From: Oryzomonas sp.
GTDB taxonomy: Bacteria; Desulfobacterota; Desulfuromonadia; Geobacterales; Pseudopelobacteraceae
NCBI GenBank assembly: GCA_031292255.1
Contig: JARLHN010000019.1
Location: 1 to 62,980 of the forward strand
Direction of reading: 5' to 3'
DNA: 62,980 nucleotides
Part shown: piece after piece, positions 1-8,947 of the stretch
How the letters are laid out: each line of letters starts with the position of its first letter
Position numbering within the stretch: the first letter of the stretch is position 1
Made by a program: the position numbers and the translations under genes
The notes under the pieces: model-generated
Seen by the model: only the letters and a program-made list of their open reading frames with translations
What the model was told of the DNA's origin: nothing
Database searches by the model: none

Positions 1-1
1 C

Positions 2-172
2 AGCGACACGCTGTATGGCGGCTACCTGACCTGCGCATCGTGCCATGACGTCCACAACACGAACAACGCGAAAAACGATCCTTCGATCAGCAATCCCAAC
101 TTCACGCCGAACTATTTCGTGTGGGCCAAGGAAACGAACTCTGCACTGTGCCTTTCATGCCACGTGAAATAA
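2..172 (+). CDS. C-terminal end of a multiheme c-type cytochrome (5' end outside window)
   Basis: An open frame enters at the left edge and stops at TAA 170-172, giving 56 visible residues. It holds two CxxCH heme-binding motifs, CASCH followed by DVH, and CLSCH three residues from the end. Spacing and composition (Asn/Thr/Ser rich, few charged residues) match periplasmic or outer-surface multiheme cytochromes. The gene lies 58 bp upstream of the large cytochrome gene on the same strand, so the two may be co-transcribed. The number of hemes and the export signal cannot be seen because the gene is cut. Confidence 0.85.
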   Translation, partial: SDTLYGGYLTCASCHDVHNTNNAKNDPSISNPNFTPNYFVWAKETNSALCLSCHVK

Positions 173-230
173 CGTACCAAAAGTGTTGCCTGATGATTTT
201 AACAGAGATTGATGAAAGGAGTTGCTACAC

Positions 231-3200
231 ATGCATAAAAGAATACTGGCAATCTTAACCCTGCTCTGTGCCATCCCGCTGCTGGCATTTGCGGGAACGG
301 GACAGCAGCAAATCAACACATGGGTTAGATCGGCGGGCGGTACTCTACAGGTGGATTCCTATCCTTCGACTACGTCGAAGAACGGAAGCCTCTGGCAGTC
401 GTATTCGTCTTCAACGACTAACAACACAGTGACCATTACGCCTAGTGAAAATTATTTCGTCAACAGCCTGATCATCGACGGCGTACCACAAGATCTAACC
501 AGCCTCCAAGTAGCGGGCACGGTTTTGAATTCCTCTAATGTTTCCGCATTGGCGATCGGCGCTTCTGACGCCGCTCCATCCGTCTGGGTTGACTTCCTGA
601 GGAGCCAACTGAGCTTTACGGTGAACACAGGCGCCAACTACATCGTGTTCCCCAGCGGTGCGCAGCCTAACGTATATGCCGGAGCAACCTTCCGCGTATT
701 CGAATTCATCCCGGCCAAAGGTCAGTATATTTCGGCCATCAACACGACTGGGACCATCCGCTATACCACCCAGCCTTCTTCTCTTCCGGCAGCAGCCAAC
801 CAGAAGGTTATCGTCACGGTTTCCTCGATCACCACCAGCGGTACTCTTTCCGCGACCGTCGCCGGTACTGCGGCACAATCCAGTGTTCCGACAACTGCTG
901 CTACAATCGCCCAGGTCGGCCGTGCATGCGATGCCTGCCATATCGCACAGGGGCTTGATCCTAAACCGAGTGTTCCTGTTTTTGCATCATGGTCTGCCAG
1001 CGCACACAAAGCAGCAGGAGTTGCTTGTGCTGATTGCCACCAGGGAGCAAGTACCGGCGCGCATCCCGGCATCATCAACACCACACTCTGCCAAAACTGC
1101 CACGATACCGCTGCTTCCGGCGGCATCCCGACCGGCAATCCGCACAGCCCGTTAACCATCGGCCCTGCGGCGACGACATCAGGCCATCCGGCCGTACCTT
1201 TGTATACTTATGAAGAGGTCGGCATGCAGATGGCCGGCGGCGCAAAAGTACAGGTACAGGTGGACGCAAACGGCAAAGGCATGCCCTACAGCCCGAAACA
1301 GACCTGCGGCAGCACGAAAGGCTGCCACATATACAACAACGCAGACTACAGCTACGACAAGATCTCCGACACGGCATTCCACTCTCACGAGGGAAGAGCT
1401 GAGTACATGGACCTCAATAAAGGTAAGTTAATGCCAGGGCTTGACAAACCATGGGTGCAGTCGACAGCCATGGTTGGCAAGTGGTGACCTCCCTCTCTTC
1501 GCCAGGTGGCGAACTTAACGAACCAGAATTACAACAACCCTACCGGTCCTATTACAGCTCTTGATTACTCAAGCAATCTTACCAAGTTTTTAAATGGCGA
1601 TACCACCGCCACGGCAGCCAGCTCCGTCCTGCTTCAACCTGCCACAGTTACGTACACCAAGGTAGACCTTTCAATGTGGGATGAAGCCACGGAATGCGGT
1701 TTTTGCCATCCGGGCGGCGGTTTTGTCGAGAAAGACAGAAACGGCAAACGCTACAGCCAGATGAGTCCGACTACAGATGGCATGACACCTTTCAACGCGA
1801 CAGTATTTGAGTTGTATTCCACCACCACCGGACTGCCAAAGCATAAGGTCATCGTATCACCGTGGTCCTATCCGCTCTACCAGAATGGTGCGCCTGTTAT
1901 CACCCCTGGCGGTTGGGGGCAGACCGCGACCATGCAATTGCCTGACGGTAGCCCGATGCCGGTGTTTGCCGGTCAAGTAATGATGCCCAACGTCAAGGAA
2001 TTTGACTGCCTCGCCTGCCATTTCGAGGGGTACAGCAATCTGATGTCGTCCGTAATGAGCATGAGCGGCGGCCTTAACGCGGGTCCATCTTTTGGCGCCG
2101 GCTTCATGAACATGTTTACCCAGGCTTATGACTTCACAACAGGGATGTTGCAAAAGGATAGTAGCGGCAACGTATCCCTGACCCCGGCGTTCTTTACCAA
2201 AATGACGGCACAGCCTTCAAGCCAGAACTGCCGTAACTGTCATATGCCGTCCGGGCTCAAAGACCTTCCGGACATGATGAACGACTTCCTCTCGGGCGCT
2301 CCGATGGCCTACACCGGGAGCTTCACGCAATCGTTCACCGGTCTCGCCATGCCGGCTTTCGACTTTAACGCTCCCTTCGGCTACACATGGGATTGGACAG
2401 TGCAAGGCAGCACCTCCCCTACCCTGTACATGACCCAGACCGGCATCGGCAGCACGACCTCCTTCACCACTACGATACCGTCAGGATGGCCGTCCGCCCT
2501 GGGGATGACCCCATTCAACGCTGCCGCTTTATCAAATTTCTCTTCCGCCATGCCCGCCGGCTACAAGCAGTACTTCCTGGGCGGTGGCAACCCTGCAGGC
2601 TCCGGCCCGATCTACTTCCAGGCCACCATCCCCGGCTCCGGCGGCATGCAGGACCAAAACGCCCTCAAAAAAGGAATTCTTCCGTTCCCAAGGGCCGAAT
2701 GGTTCAAACGTGGCGATCTCTGGGCCGCGGATGCCGATGTTCATTACAGCCTCGAATGCTCCGGCTGCCACATGAATACCAACACGACAAAGGTGGACGT
2801 ATTTGCAGCGCCCACGAGCGCAAGCAACTCCAAGACCGTCTTCAACGGCAAGAGCCTTTGCGATCCGGGTAGAGGCTTCGACTGGTTGAGCGGCACCGAG
2901 GGCAATGCGGCCCTCAGGACGAAAGTCAACAGCCAGAACACCGTCAAGAAATGCGAGAACTGCCACCTCACCGGTCAAAACAGCGATGGCGTCGCCATCA
3001 ACACCTACGGCGCTCCCAATCCGACCGCCAAGCATCAGCAGTACGGCTTGCTGAGGAATGTCACCAACAAGGTCATTGCCACATCGGCTGCTGTCTTTAC
3101 CGCAGCGGGTGATGCCAATCCTAATGGCAGTCAAACGCTGGCCAGGGGCAATCACCTCGATGTCGTGGATTGCACTGTCTGTCACCTGTACCGGAAACAG

Positions 3201-4373
3201 ATGGCAGTCCGCATGCTCGACTCCTCCTCCGGCGCCCGCTTCCCGAACATGATCGGTTTCGATGCAAGCCGCGGCATGCTCGGAATGTTCTCCAACCCAA
3301 TGCCTGGTACGATTCCGGCAAACACCAACCTTCAAGAGTGGAAACCGGCCTACATCTGGCAAAAGTACGGCAACTACTGGAAGACCAACGATGACGGCAC
3401 CGTCAACAGTAATTGGAACCGTAAAATCTATCCGGTCAACTTCATCACCGCAAGCCTCTGGAACAACGTTGACCCAACTGTCGACGCCAACGGCGACGGC
3501 GTGAACGGCAGCCCGGAGATCGCCCATGTCGGCAATTATGCAAGTACTGACGGTGATTATCCCGGTTCCACGTCGACCGTCTACGACCCATGGATCTCCC
3601 GCGACCTGAAAGCCGGCATGAACTTCGGCCCATCCGGTTTTGCACCGATCCCGGTCGGTTTCGGCGGCAGTACCTATCAGACCGCCTATGACAGCAACGG
3701 AGCCTTTACCGGCGCCTGGCAGTTTGTAGGCGTCTACGGCGGGAACGTCGAGTTCTCGACCCCGGAAGAGATCTCTGCGTACAAGACCTATCGGACCCAG
3801 ATTTCAGGGGCTGTTGACGGCAAGAGCTGGAGCGGTACACAGATGACATTCATTGGAGCTCCTTTTGCCATGACGCATGGCGCAAGGGCGACATCAACCT
3901 ACGTGGTGGGCAAAAGCTGCACCGATTGCCACTCCACGACGTCGAATATGATAAACGTCTTTGCCGGGTCGGTCGACATGCTCGGCACGGCAATAAAGGC
4001 AACCGCAGGCAATCAATTCATGCAGTCCCCGGCCACGCAGTTCACCGTAGTCGGGGCCAAGGACGATATTGCGACGGGCGCCGAAGTGACCACCAAGCTT
4101 GGTTACTCCTATGAGCTCTCGTTCGAGCAGCTCTGCGACTGGAATTCAACAACCAAATCATGCACTCCCGATGCGAATGGTGCATACAAGCAGGTTACCC
4201 CGCTCGACCAATCCCAGGTTCTTTATCCGGTCGATACGGGCCAGGCCGGCATAACGCTGCCGTACGTTTACCAAGACGTCACGGGTGCCAGCTATGCCAA
4301 CAGGGCTGCGTGGATCAACTACATTACCGATCCAGCCGCCGTCAATGCGGTAGCGAACAAAGTGGCGCCCTGA
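231..4373 (+). CDS. Predicted selenocysteine-containing multiheme c-type cytochrome (read through TGA 1485-1487)
   Basis: One reading frame runs from ATG 231 to TGA 4371-4373 (1380 residues) with a single internal TGA at 1485-1487, residue 419. ATG 231 is chosen over TTG 222 because AAAGGAG (215-221) sits 9 nt upstream of it. Residues 1-24 are a signal peptide ending AFA. Heme motifs before the TGA are CDACH (233-237), CADCH (266-270), CQNCH (287-291) and a stretched C-x5-CH (359-366). After it come seven CxxCH motifs near residues 489, 592, 667, 843, 908, 981 and 1230. The part after the TGA has no signal peptide and no ribosome site of its own, so it could hold heme only if made as one chain with the first part. 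A SECIS-like hairpin follows the TGA, and selC and selB lie nearby. Likely role: extracellular or periplasmic electron transfer. The alternative is a nonsense mutation or two separate genes. Confidence 0.8.
1485..1513 (+). promoter_or_regulatory. Bacterial SECIS-like element: UGA codon plus hairpin
   Basis: The in-frame TGA (1485-1487) is followed after 10 nt by a perfect 6-bp stem, TTCGCC (1498-1503) with GGCGAA (1508-1513), closing a four-base loop AGGT (1504-1507). Known bacterial SECIS elements have a small apical loop about 16 or more nt after the UGA and a G among the first two loop bases; here the gap is 16 nt and loop base two is G. The only possible separate start of the second half, GTG 1506, lies inside this hairpin with no Shine-Dalgarno sequence before it. 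Confidence 0.75.
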
Positions 4374-4399
4374 TCTGTAATCAGCGCGCTGTAACCAGC

Positions 4400-4431
4400 G
4401 GATCCCGGCTCTCAAAGGAGAGCCGGGATCC
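4400..4431 (+). terminator. Strong hairpin after the cytochrome gene
   Basis: Perfect 14-bp stem (4400-4413 with 4418-4431) and a 4-nt AAAG loop, 27 bp after the cytochrome stop. There is no clear T run, so it may act as a terminator, as an mRNA 3'-end stabiliser, or both. Confidence 0.6.
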
Positions 4432-4505
4432 CGTAACAAAAGAGAATAAAGCAACGATGAATAAGGCTGGTAAGCAAGATTGGAAAATGACATGATATGA
4501 AATAG

Positions 4506-4529
4506 GCCCGGAGGCCTCTGCCTCCGGGC
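4506..4529. repeat. Second GC-rich hairpin before the Sel1-repeat gene
   Basis: Perfect 10-bp stem GCCCGGAGGC/GCCTCCGGGC with a CTCT loop and no T run. Together with the hairpin at 4400-4431 it separates the cytochrome from the downstream genes. Role unknown. Confidence 0.5.
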
Positions 4530-4575
4530 ATCGTCAAAGATAGGGGCTTTACCGGGTGTATAAAGGGCACAACAG

Positions 4576-5103
4576 ATGAAAGCGAGCAATTCCGGGATGA
4601 TGAAAAGAAATCTTGTAATCCTTACCCAGATGGTTTTTCTCTTTGCCGCCGGCATCCCCGCATGGGGATTTGACGGCATGGAGAATATCGCCCAGGTCAG
4701 GAAACTGGCGGAAAACGGGGATGCGGATGCCCAGTCGAAATTGGGCGTTTTCTACGCCTCGGGCGTGGGCATAACGATGGACAAGCAGGAGGCGGTCAAG
4801 TGGTATCAGAAGTCGGCCGACCAGGGATATCCGATCGGCCAGTGGAACCTGGCATTCATGTACGTGAAAGGGGAAGGGGTTGCGACCGACTACGATAAGG
4901 CGCGCGAACTGTTCCGTTCATCGGCGGAAAGCGGCTTTGCCAATGCCCAATACGATCTGGGCATGATGCTTCTGTACGGGCTGGGAGGCAAGCAAGACCG
5001 GAACGAGGCGGAAAAGTGGTTTCGCATGGCGGCGGAGCAGGGATACCGGGAAGCGAAAAAGGCCCTGAGTGAGCTTGATGCCAAACAACTGCCGAGCCCC
5101 TGA
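4576..5103 (+). CDS. Exported Sel1-like repeat protein
   Basis: A 175-residue protein with a hydrophobic signal segment (about residues 9-28). Three Sel1-like (SLR/TPR-related) repeats follow, marked by A-x-S-x-L-G..Y..G.G, A..WY.K.A.QG, and F..SAE.G.A.AQ..LG patterns, ending with EKWFRMAAEQG. Such repeats form helical scaffolds for protein contacts; no catalytic residues are seen. The start ATG 4576 has AAAGGG (4562-4567) 8 nt upstream. It lies between the cytochrome and the foldase lipoprotein on the same strand, which suggests an envelope assembly or scaffold role, but that is inference. Confidence 0.8.
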   Translation: MKASNSGMMKRNLVILTQMVFLFAAGIPAWGFDGMENIAQVRKLAENGDADAQSKLGVFYASGVGITMDKQEAVKWYQKSADQGYPIGQWNLAFMYVKGEGVATDYDKARELFRSSAESGFANAQYDLGMMLLYGLGGKQDRNEAEKWFRMAAEQGYREAKKALSELDAKQLPSP

Positions 5104-5212
5104 CGGCCAAAGGTCCGCCGTTACCGCCTTGCCGTGGGCGCGGCCCGTGCAGGGTCTCCCCGAAAATCACGCAACCAAGACAAAAAACAGCTTCTGTGGA
5201 GGAAAACCGAGT

Positions 5213-6226
5213 ATGTATTCAAAAAACACGTTGTCCAAATCACTCATCCTTATCGGTAGCATGCTGATGTTCATTTCTGCCTGCTCGCTTTCCTCGTCAA
5301 AAGGAACCTCGGCAGTGCCTGCCCCTGAATTCTCCGGCGCCGATGCCAATAAGACCGTCGCCAGGGTGAATGACAAAGAAATAACCGCTGTCGAACTCAA
5401 GCGGGCCGAAAAGATACTCATTGCCAACAAACCGGGCCTGCAAATCCCACCGACAATGCATAAAGAGTTCGAAAAGCAGGTTCTTAACCAAGAGATCACT
5501 TCGGAACTGCTTTTCCAGGAGAGCCGGAAACTCGAGATCAAGGATCTGGACAAGCAGGTGGAGGCAAAGATCGCCCAGGTGAAAAACGGGTTCCCGGACA
5601 GCGAGAAGTATGTCAAGCAACTCGGGAGCATCGGCCTGGACGAGAAAACGTTTGCCGATTCCGTCCGCCGCGACATTTCCATCGCCTATGTTGTCAAGAC
5701 GGAGATCGCCCCTGGTATTTCCGTCCGCGACGAGGAGGTTAAAAAGTTTTACGATCAGAATCCGGACAAGTTCCGCCAGGAAGAACAGGTACGGGCGAGT
5801 CACATACTGATCGGCGTTGACGCCAAGGCTGGGCCGGAAGCCCAAAAGGCGGCTCGCGACAAAGCGGAGAAACTGCGCGCCGAGCTGGTGAAAGGAGCTG
5901 CTTTCGCCACACTGGCCAAGGAGAATTCCACCTGCCCCAGCAGCAGACAGGGTGGGGACCTCGGTTTTTTCGGCAAGGGGAAAATGGTCCCGCCATTCGA
6001 ACAGGCCGCATTTGCACTTAAACCGGGAGAGTTGAGCCCGGTTGTGGAAAGCCAGTTTGGCTATCACATAATCAAGGTGGTAGAGCGGAAAAAAGCGGAA
6101 ACGATAACGTTTTCCGCTGCAAAAAACAAAATTGAAGAATACATAAAGGCTCAAAAAACCAATTTAGCCATAGATGTTTTTGTTGGCGAACTCCGCAAGA
6201 ATGCCAAGGTCGAAGTACTGTTGTAA
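5213..6226 (+). CDS. Parvulin-type peptidyl-prolyl isomerase lipoprotein (SurA/PrsA-like)
   Basis: A 337-residue protein starting at ATG 5213, with GGAGG (5198-5202) upstream. The N-terminal hydrophobic segment ends in an ISAC lipobox, so it should be lipid-anchored in the envelope. A SurA_N-like helical region (about residues 40-180) is followed by a rotamase domain (about 195-295) with the parvulin hallmarks ASHILI, GGDLGFF and FGYHIIKV. The family catalyses proline cis-trans isomerisation and acts as a chaperone for exported proteins. Its place just after a giant multiheme cytochrome suggests help with folding of exported cytochromes or outer-membrane proteins; this is inferred from position only. 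Confidence 0.88.
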   Translation: MYSKNTLSKSLILIGSMLMFISACSLSSSKGTSAVPAPEFSGADANKTVARVNDKEITAVELKRAEKILIANKPGLQIPPTMHKEFEKQVLNQEITSELLFQESRKLEIKDLDKQVEAKIAQVKNGFPDSEKYVKQLGSIGLDEKTFADSVRRDISIAYVVKTEIAPGISVRDEEVKKFYDQNPDKFRQEEQVRASHILIGVDAKAGPEAQKAARDKAEKLRAELVKGAAFATLAKENSTCPSSRQGGDLGFFGKGKMVPPFEQAAFALKPGELSPVVESQFGYHIIKVVERKKAETITFSAAKNKIEEYIKAQKTNLAIDVFVGELRKNAKVEVLL

Positions 6227-6235
6227 GGGGTTAAA

Positions 6236-6466
6236 ATGGCATGCGAATTATTGGCTTATTGCCGGTTTTTTGATGACAACATGAAAAATATGCCTGAAAC
6301 AGAGAATTACATAAAGCAGAAACTCTGCTTTGCTAATTATGCATCCTGCAGGAGATACATATTTTATAACGAGCATGATGGAAAAGACGTACCGAGTGAT
6401 CTTAATCCGGATTCCGAAGAAGTATTAAAGATCATACAGTGTATGCGGCAAAAATGGTCAAAATAG
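6236..6466 (+). CDS. Small four-cysteine protein of unknown function
   Basis: A 76-residue protein starting ATG 6236 with TAAGGGG 5 nt upstream, only 9 bp after the foldase gene, so probably in the same transcript. It has a Cys pattern C3, C9, C31, C38 in the form C-x5-C-x(21)-C-x6-C, followed by RRYIFYNE and a helical, acidic C-terminus. I recall similar small proteins (M.CE....C.FF ... C......C.RY) as common in this bacterial group, often with regulators; the four cysteines could bind a metal. No enzymatic function can be assigned. Confidence 0.7.
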   Translation: MACELLAYCRFFDDNMKNMPETENYIKQKLCFANYASCRRYIFYNEHDGKDVPSDLNPDSEEVLKIIQCMRQKWSK

Positions 6467-6657
6467 ATTGATTGATCCATCTGTTTGCTTAGAAATATCT
6501 ATTGTACTTTAGGTTATTGATATCAATGGAAGCACATCAGTCGCTGGTGGGCTGCCCGGTCTTCAAAACCGGTGAGGGGGATGAGAAATCTCCCTGGTGG
6601 GTTCGATTCCCATGTGCTTCCGCCATACGCAACCGGCCACAGCCGTCGAAGTAATAA
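6457..6657 (+). repeat. 201-bp direct repeat, copy 1 (contains tRNA-Sec copy 1)
   Basis: This stretch matches 8948-9148 at a constant offset of 2491 with four differences by eye: A6511/G9002, A6575/G9066 and CA6640-6641/TG9131-9132. It begins 7-10 bp before the end of the preceding small gene, so copy 1 carries that stop codon inside the repeat. It includes about 70 bp upstream and 30 bp downstream of tRNA-Sec. Confidence 0.9.
6528..6625 (+). tRNA. selC: tRNA-Sec (anticodon TCA), copy 1
   Basis: 98-nt tRNA with the features of bacterial tRNA-Sec: an 8-bp acceptor stem (GGAAGCAC/GTGCTTCC), discriminator G, encoded CCA (6623-6625), anticodon loop CTTCAAA with TCA at 6563-6565, a long variable arm (7-bp stem around TGAGAAA) and T loop GTTCGATTCC. 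It decodes UGA as selenocysteine with SelB. Unlike copy 2 it has no intrinsic terminator just downstream. It differs from copy 2 by A6575 in the variable arm. Confidence 0.95.
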
Positions 6658-6672
6658 TAACATGCTAGAAAT

Positions 6673-6819
6673 ATGGAGGTAATGATAGAGATTAAAACAA
6701 ATGGTCAACGTTGGTGGCGCCACGCCTTTTTTGCTGATCGCGTTGGCGTCTTTAAAGACATCTTCGGCCATGCATCAAAAAGTGAAGTCAGCTTTGAATC
6801 AATTCAGCAACGTATTTGA
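6673..6819 (+). CDS. Possible 48-residue remnant ORF between the selC copies
   Basis: Open frame ATG 6673 (or 6682 with GGAGGT directly before it, too close for good initiation) to TGA 6817-6819. The predicted peptide contains WWRHAFF and DIFGHAS. The RH..(about 16)..GH spacing loosely recalls the C-terminal box of tyrosine recombinases but is too short by about six residues. It could be a decayed integrase end, an unrelated small gene or chance. Confidence 0.25.
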   Translation: MEVMIEIKTNGQRWWRHAFFADRVGVFKDIFGHASKSEVSFESIQQRI

Positions 6820-6860
6820 AAGCAGACTGCAATTAGTGTAATATCAATAAACTTAATGAA

Positions 6861-6926
6861 TTACCCCGCCGCAAGCGGCGGGGTATCTGTAACCTGAGTT
6901 GATTCTCGAATCGCCCCAAGGGGCGG
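6861..6926. repeat. Pair of GC-rich palindromes (REP/BIME-like)
   Basis: Two palindromes with AA centres, ACCCCGCCGC-AA-GCGGCGGGGT (6863-6884) and CGCCCC-AA-GGGGCG (6912-6925), sit in AT-rich flanks just upstream of the kinase gene. The paired arrangement resembles REP-type intergenic repeats moved by IS200-like transposases; no second copy is seen in this window. The first could also terminate transcription entering from selC copy 1. Confidence 0.55.
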
Positions 6927-6971
6927 GGAATTTAACCCTCAGAGATTAAACAATCATATTCAGGGTTGAAG

Positions 6972-8873
6972 ATGATATATCTTTCTATAGTTTTGGTACT
7001 TATCGGCACAGCATTCCTCTTCAAGGGGCTTCTACATGCTAGAGGCATTTGGCGGAATGTACACGATGATCACCGAAGCAAGTGGTTAGTTATCCTCTAC
7101 CTGCTGATCTTTTTTCTCTTTGGATACCTGCTTTTTGATGCCATCCTTATCTTTAAATTGCCTTTACAGCCTGATCTAGTGACTAGCGTGGTATTTCTTG
7201 GCGGTGCTGTCTTCGTATTTATCATTATCAAACTTTCTCAAAGCACTATTAGTGCCCTACAAAAAACAGAGGAAAACATCAAATTAATCAACGATTCACT
7301 TGAATCTAAAGTCGAGGACCGAACAAAAGAACTTAAAAGCTCATATGATTTTAACCGTGTTGTGCTGGACAGCATTGTTGATCCCATTTCAATTATCGAT
7401 GTTAATTCGTTCCGAATTATAAATGCTAACTTGGCCTTTCTCAAAGATGTCAATCTTTCCAAGGAACAAATCATCGGCAGAACATGCTATGAGGTAACGC
7501 ATCAAAGTTCATCACCTTGTACTCCACCTTATGATTGCTGCCCTCTTATTGAAACCATATCCCATAATGACCATGCAGGATCGCAGCATGTTCACAAGAC
7601 TCCTTCAGGTGAAACACGATATGTTGAAATCGTTACCTCTCCGATCAAAGATGATCAAGGTAAGATTGTTCAGGCCGTTCATATACAGCGAGACATTACA
7701 GAGCGCGTTTTGGCGGAACAAGAGAAGCTCGCACTTGAACAGCAATTTCAGCAGGCTCAAAAACTAGAGAGCCTCGGTGTACTTGCTGGTGGTATAGCCC
7801 ATGATTTCAACAATCTCCTCACAATCATTATTGGAAATTGCCATTTGGCAAAGATGAGACCTGAAAGTGCCGATGACTGCATTTCCAAAACAGAAAAAGC
7901 TGCCACCCGTGCGGCGGAATTGTGCCGACAGATGTTAGCATACGCCGGCAAAGTACAAGTTTTTGAAACCCAAATCAATATGTGGATGCTGGTTGATGAG
8001 ATGGTCAAGATGCTTCAATCGACCATGCCTCCTAATGTAGTGATCACATCCGCTCTTCCTTCCCGTATTCCCTTAATAAGTGGCGATGCCGGCCAAATCA
8101 GTCAAATCATCATGAATCTAATAGTGAATGCATCGGAGGCAATTGGAGACATTCAGGGAGAAATCCGTGTATCGCTTATAAAAGCAATAATAGCAGATCA
8201 ATCAAGTAAAGATCATCAAGGCAATCCAATCCCGCCTGGTAGTTATGTCTGTCTGGAAGTTGCTGACAATGGCTATGGGATGAATGAGGAAACAAAATCG
8301 CGAATCTTCGAGCCATTCTACACCACCAAATTTACGGGTCGAGGTCTTGGGATGTCTGCGGTACTCGGTATCATTTCATCACATAAAGGAGCATTACAAC
8401 TCAATAGTCATCTTGGCGAGGGAACAACAATCAAGGTATACTTGCCAGTTCAAATGACTAATGTCGTTCTAACAAGGTCATTAAAACAGGGCGTTTCTAT
8501 ATCAACTTGGCAGGGTAGTGGCACAATATTGCTGGTAGAAGACGAAGAACAGGTCAGATCAATTGCGAGAGAGATGTTTCAACAACTTGGATTTGAGATA
8601 ATTGAATCCTCAAACGGCAAAGAAGCACTGGAGTTGTATAAAGAGAACGCCGCTGACATAACCATGGTTGTAACAGACATTGGCATGCCGCTTATGGATG
8701 GTTATACCTTGATTCGTGAACTGAAAAAACTCAATCCAGACTTACCGATTATAATTACTAGCGGTTTTGGGGAATTAGAGGTTGCATCCAGAACATCATG
8801 TAACGATATATCAGTTATAATAAATAAACCATATAACATTGACCAGCTGAGAGAACAGTTGAGTGGGTTGTGA
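6972..8873 (+). CDS. Membrane hybrid sensor histidine kinase (PAS, HisKA, HATPase, receiver)
   Basis: 633 residues from ATG 6972; TTG 6966 is a weaker alternative. Three predicted membrane helices (about residues 1-85) lead through a coiled coil to a PAS domain (about 115-230) with a CxxxxDCCPL-type cysteine cluster. The kinase core follows: H277 in GIAHDFNN, an N-box VNASEA, a G1 box DNGYGM and GRGLG. The C-terminal receiver domain has the acidic pair ED, phospho-acceptor D569 in VVTDIGMP and a conserved Lys in NKPYN. The ligand is unknown and no separate response regulator adjoins it. The gene is clearly more AT-rich than selB or the cytochrome and sits between duplicated selC copies, which suggests acquisition. 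Confidence 0.9.
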   Translation: MIYLSIVLVLIGTAFLFKGLLHARGIWRNVHDDHRSKWLVILYLLIFFLFGYLLFDAILIFKLPLQPDLVTSVVFLGGAVFVFIIIKLSQSTISALQKTEENIKLINDSLESKVEDRTKELKSSYDFNRVVLDSIVDPISIIDVNSFRIINANLAFLKDVNLSKEQIIGRTCYEVTHQSSSPCTPPYDCCPLIETISHNDHAGSQHVHKTPSGETRYVEIVTSPIKDDQGKIVQAVHIQRDITERVLAEQEKLALEQQFQQAQKLESLGVLAGGIAHDFNNLLTIIIGNCHLAKMRPESADDCISKTEKAATRAAELCRQMLAYAGKVQVFETQINMWMLVDEMVKMLQSTMPPNVVITSALPSRIPLISGDAGQISQIIMNLIVNASEAIGDIQGEIRVSLIKAIIADQSSKDHQGNPIPPGSYVCLEVADNGYGMNEETKSRIFEPFYTTKFTGRGLGMSAVLGIISSHKGALQLNSHLGEGTTIKVYLPVQMTNVVLTRSLKQGVSISTWQGSGTILLVEDEEQVRSIAREMFQQLGFEIIESSNGKEALELYKENAADITMVVTDIGMPLMDGYTLIRELKKLNPDLPIIITSGFGELEVASRTSCNDISVIINKPYNIDQLREQLSGL

Positions 8874-8947
8874 TTGGGACAATTTACAGTGTTCTTTAAA
8901 GTAAACACATTTATAGATTTAATCATATCGTGTATGTGGAAAAAAGA

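Noticed and set aside
173-230. Cyclic-di-GMP (GEMM) riboswitch before the cytochrome gene
   Set aside because: The 58-bp gap is too short and lacks the conserved GEMM core.
1506-4373. Separate cytochrome gene starting at GTG 1506
   Set aside because: No ribosome site, start codon inside the SECIS-like hairpin, no signal peptide, and continuous similarity in phase with the upstream frame.
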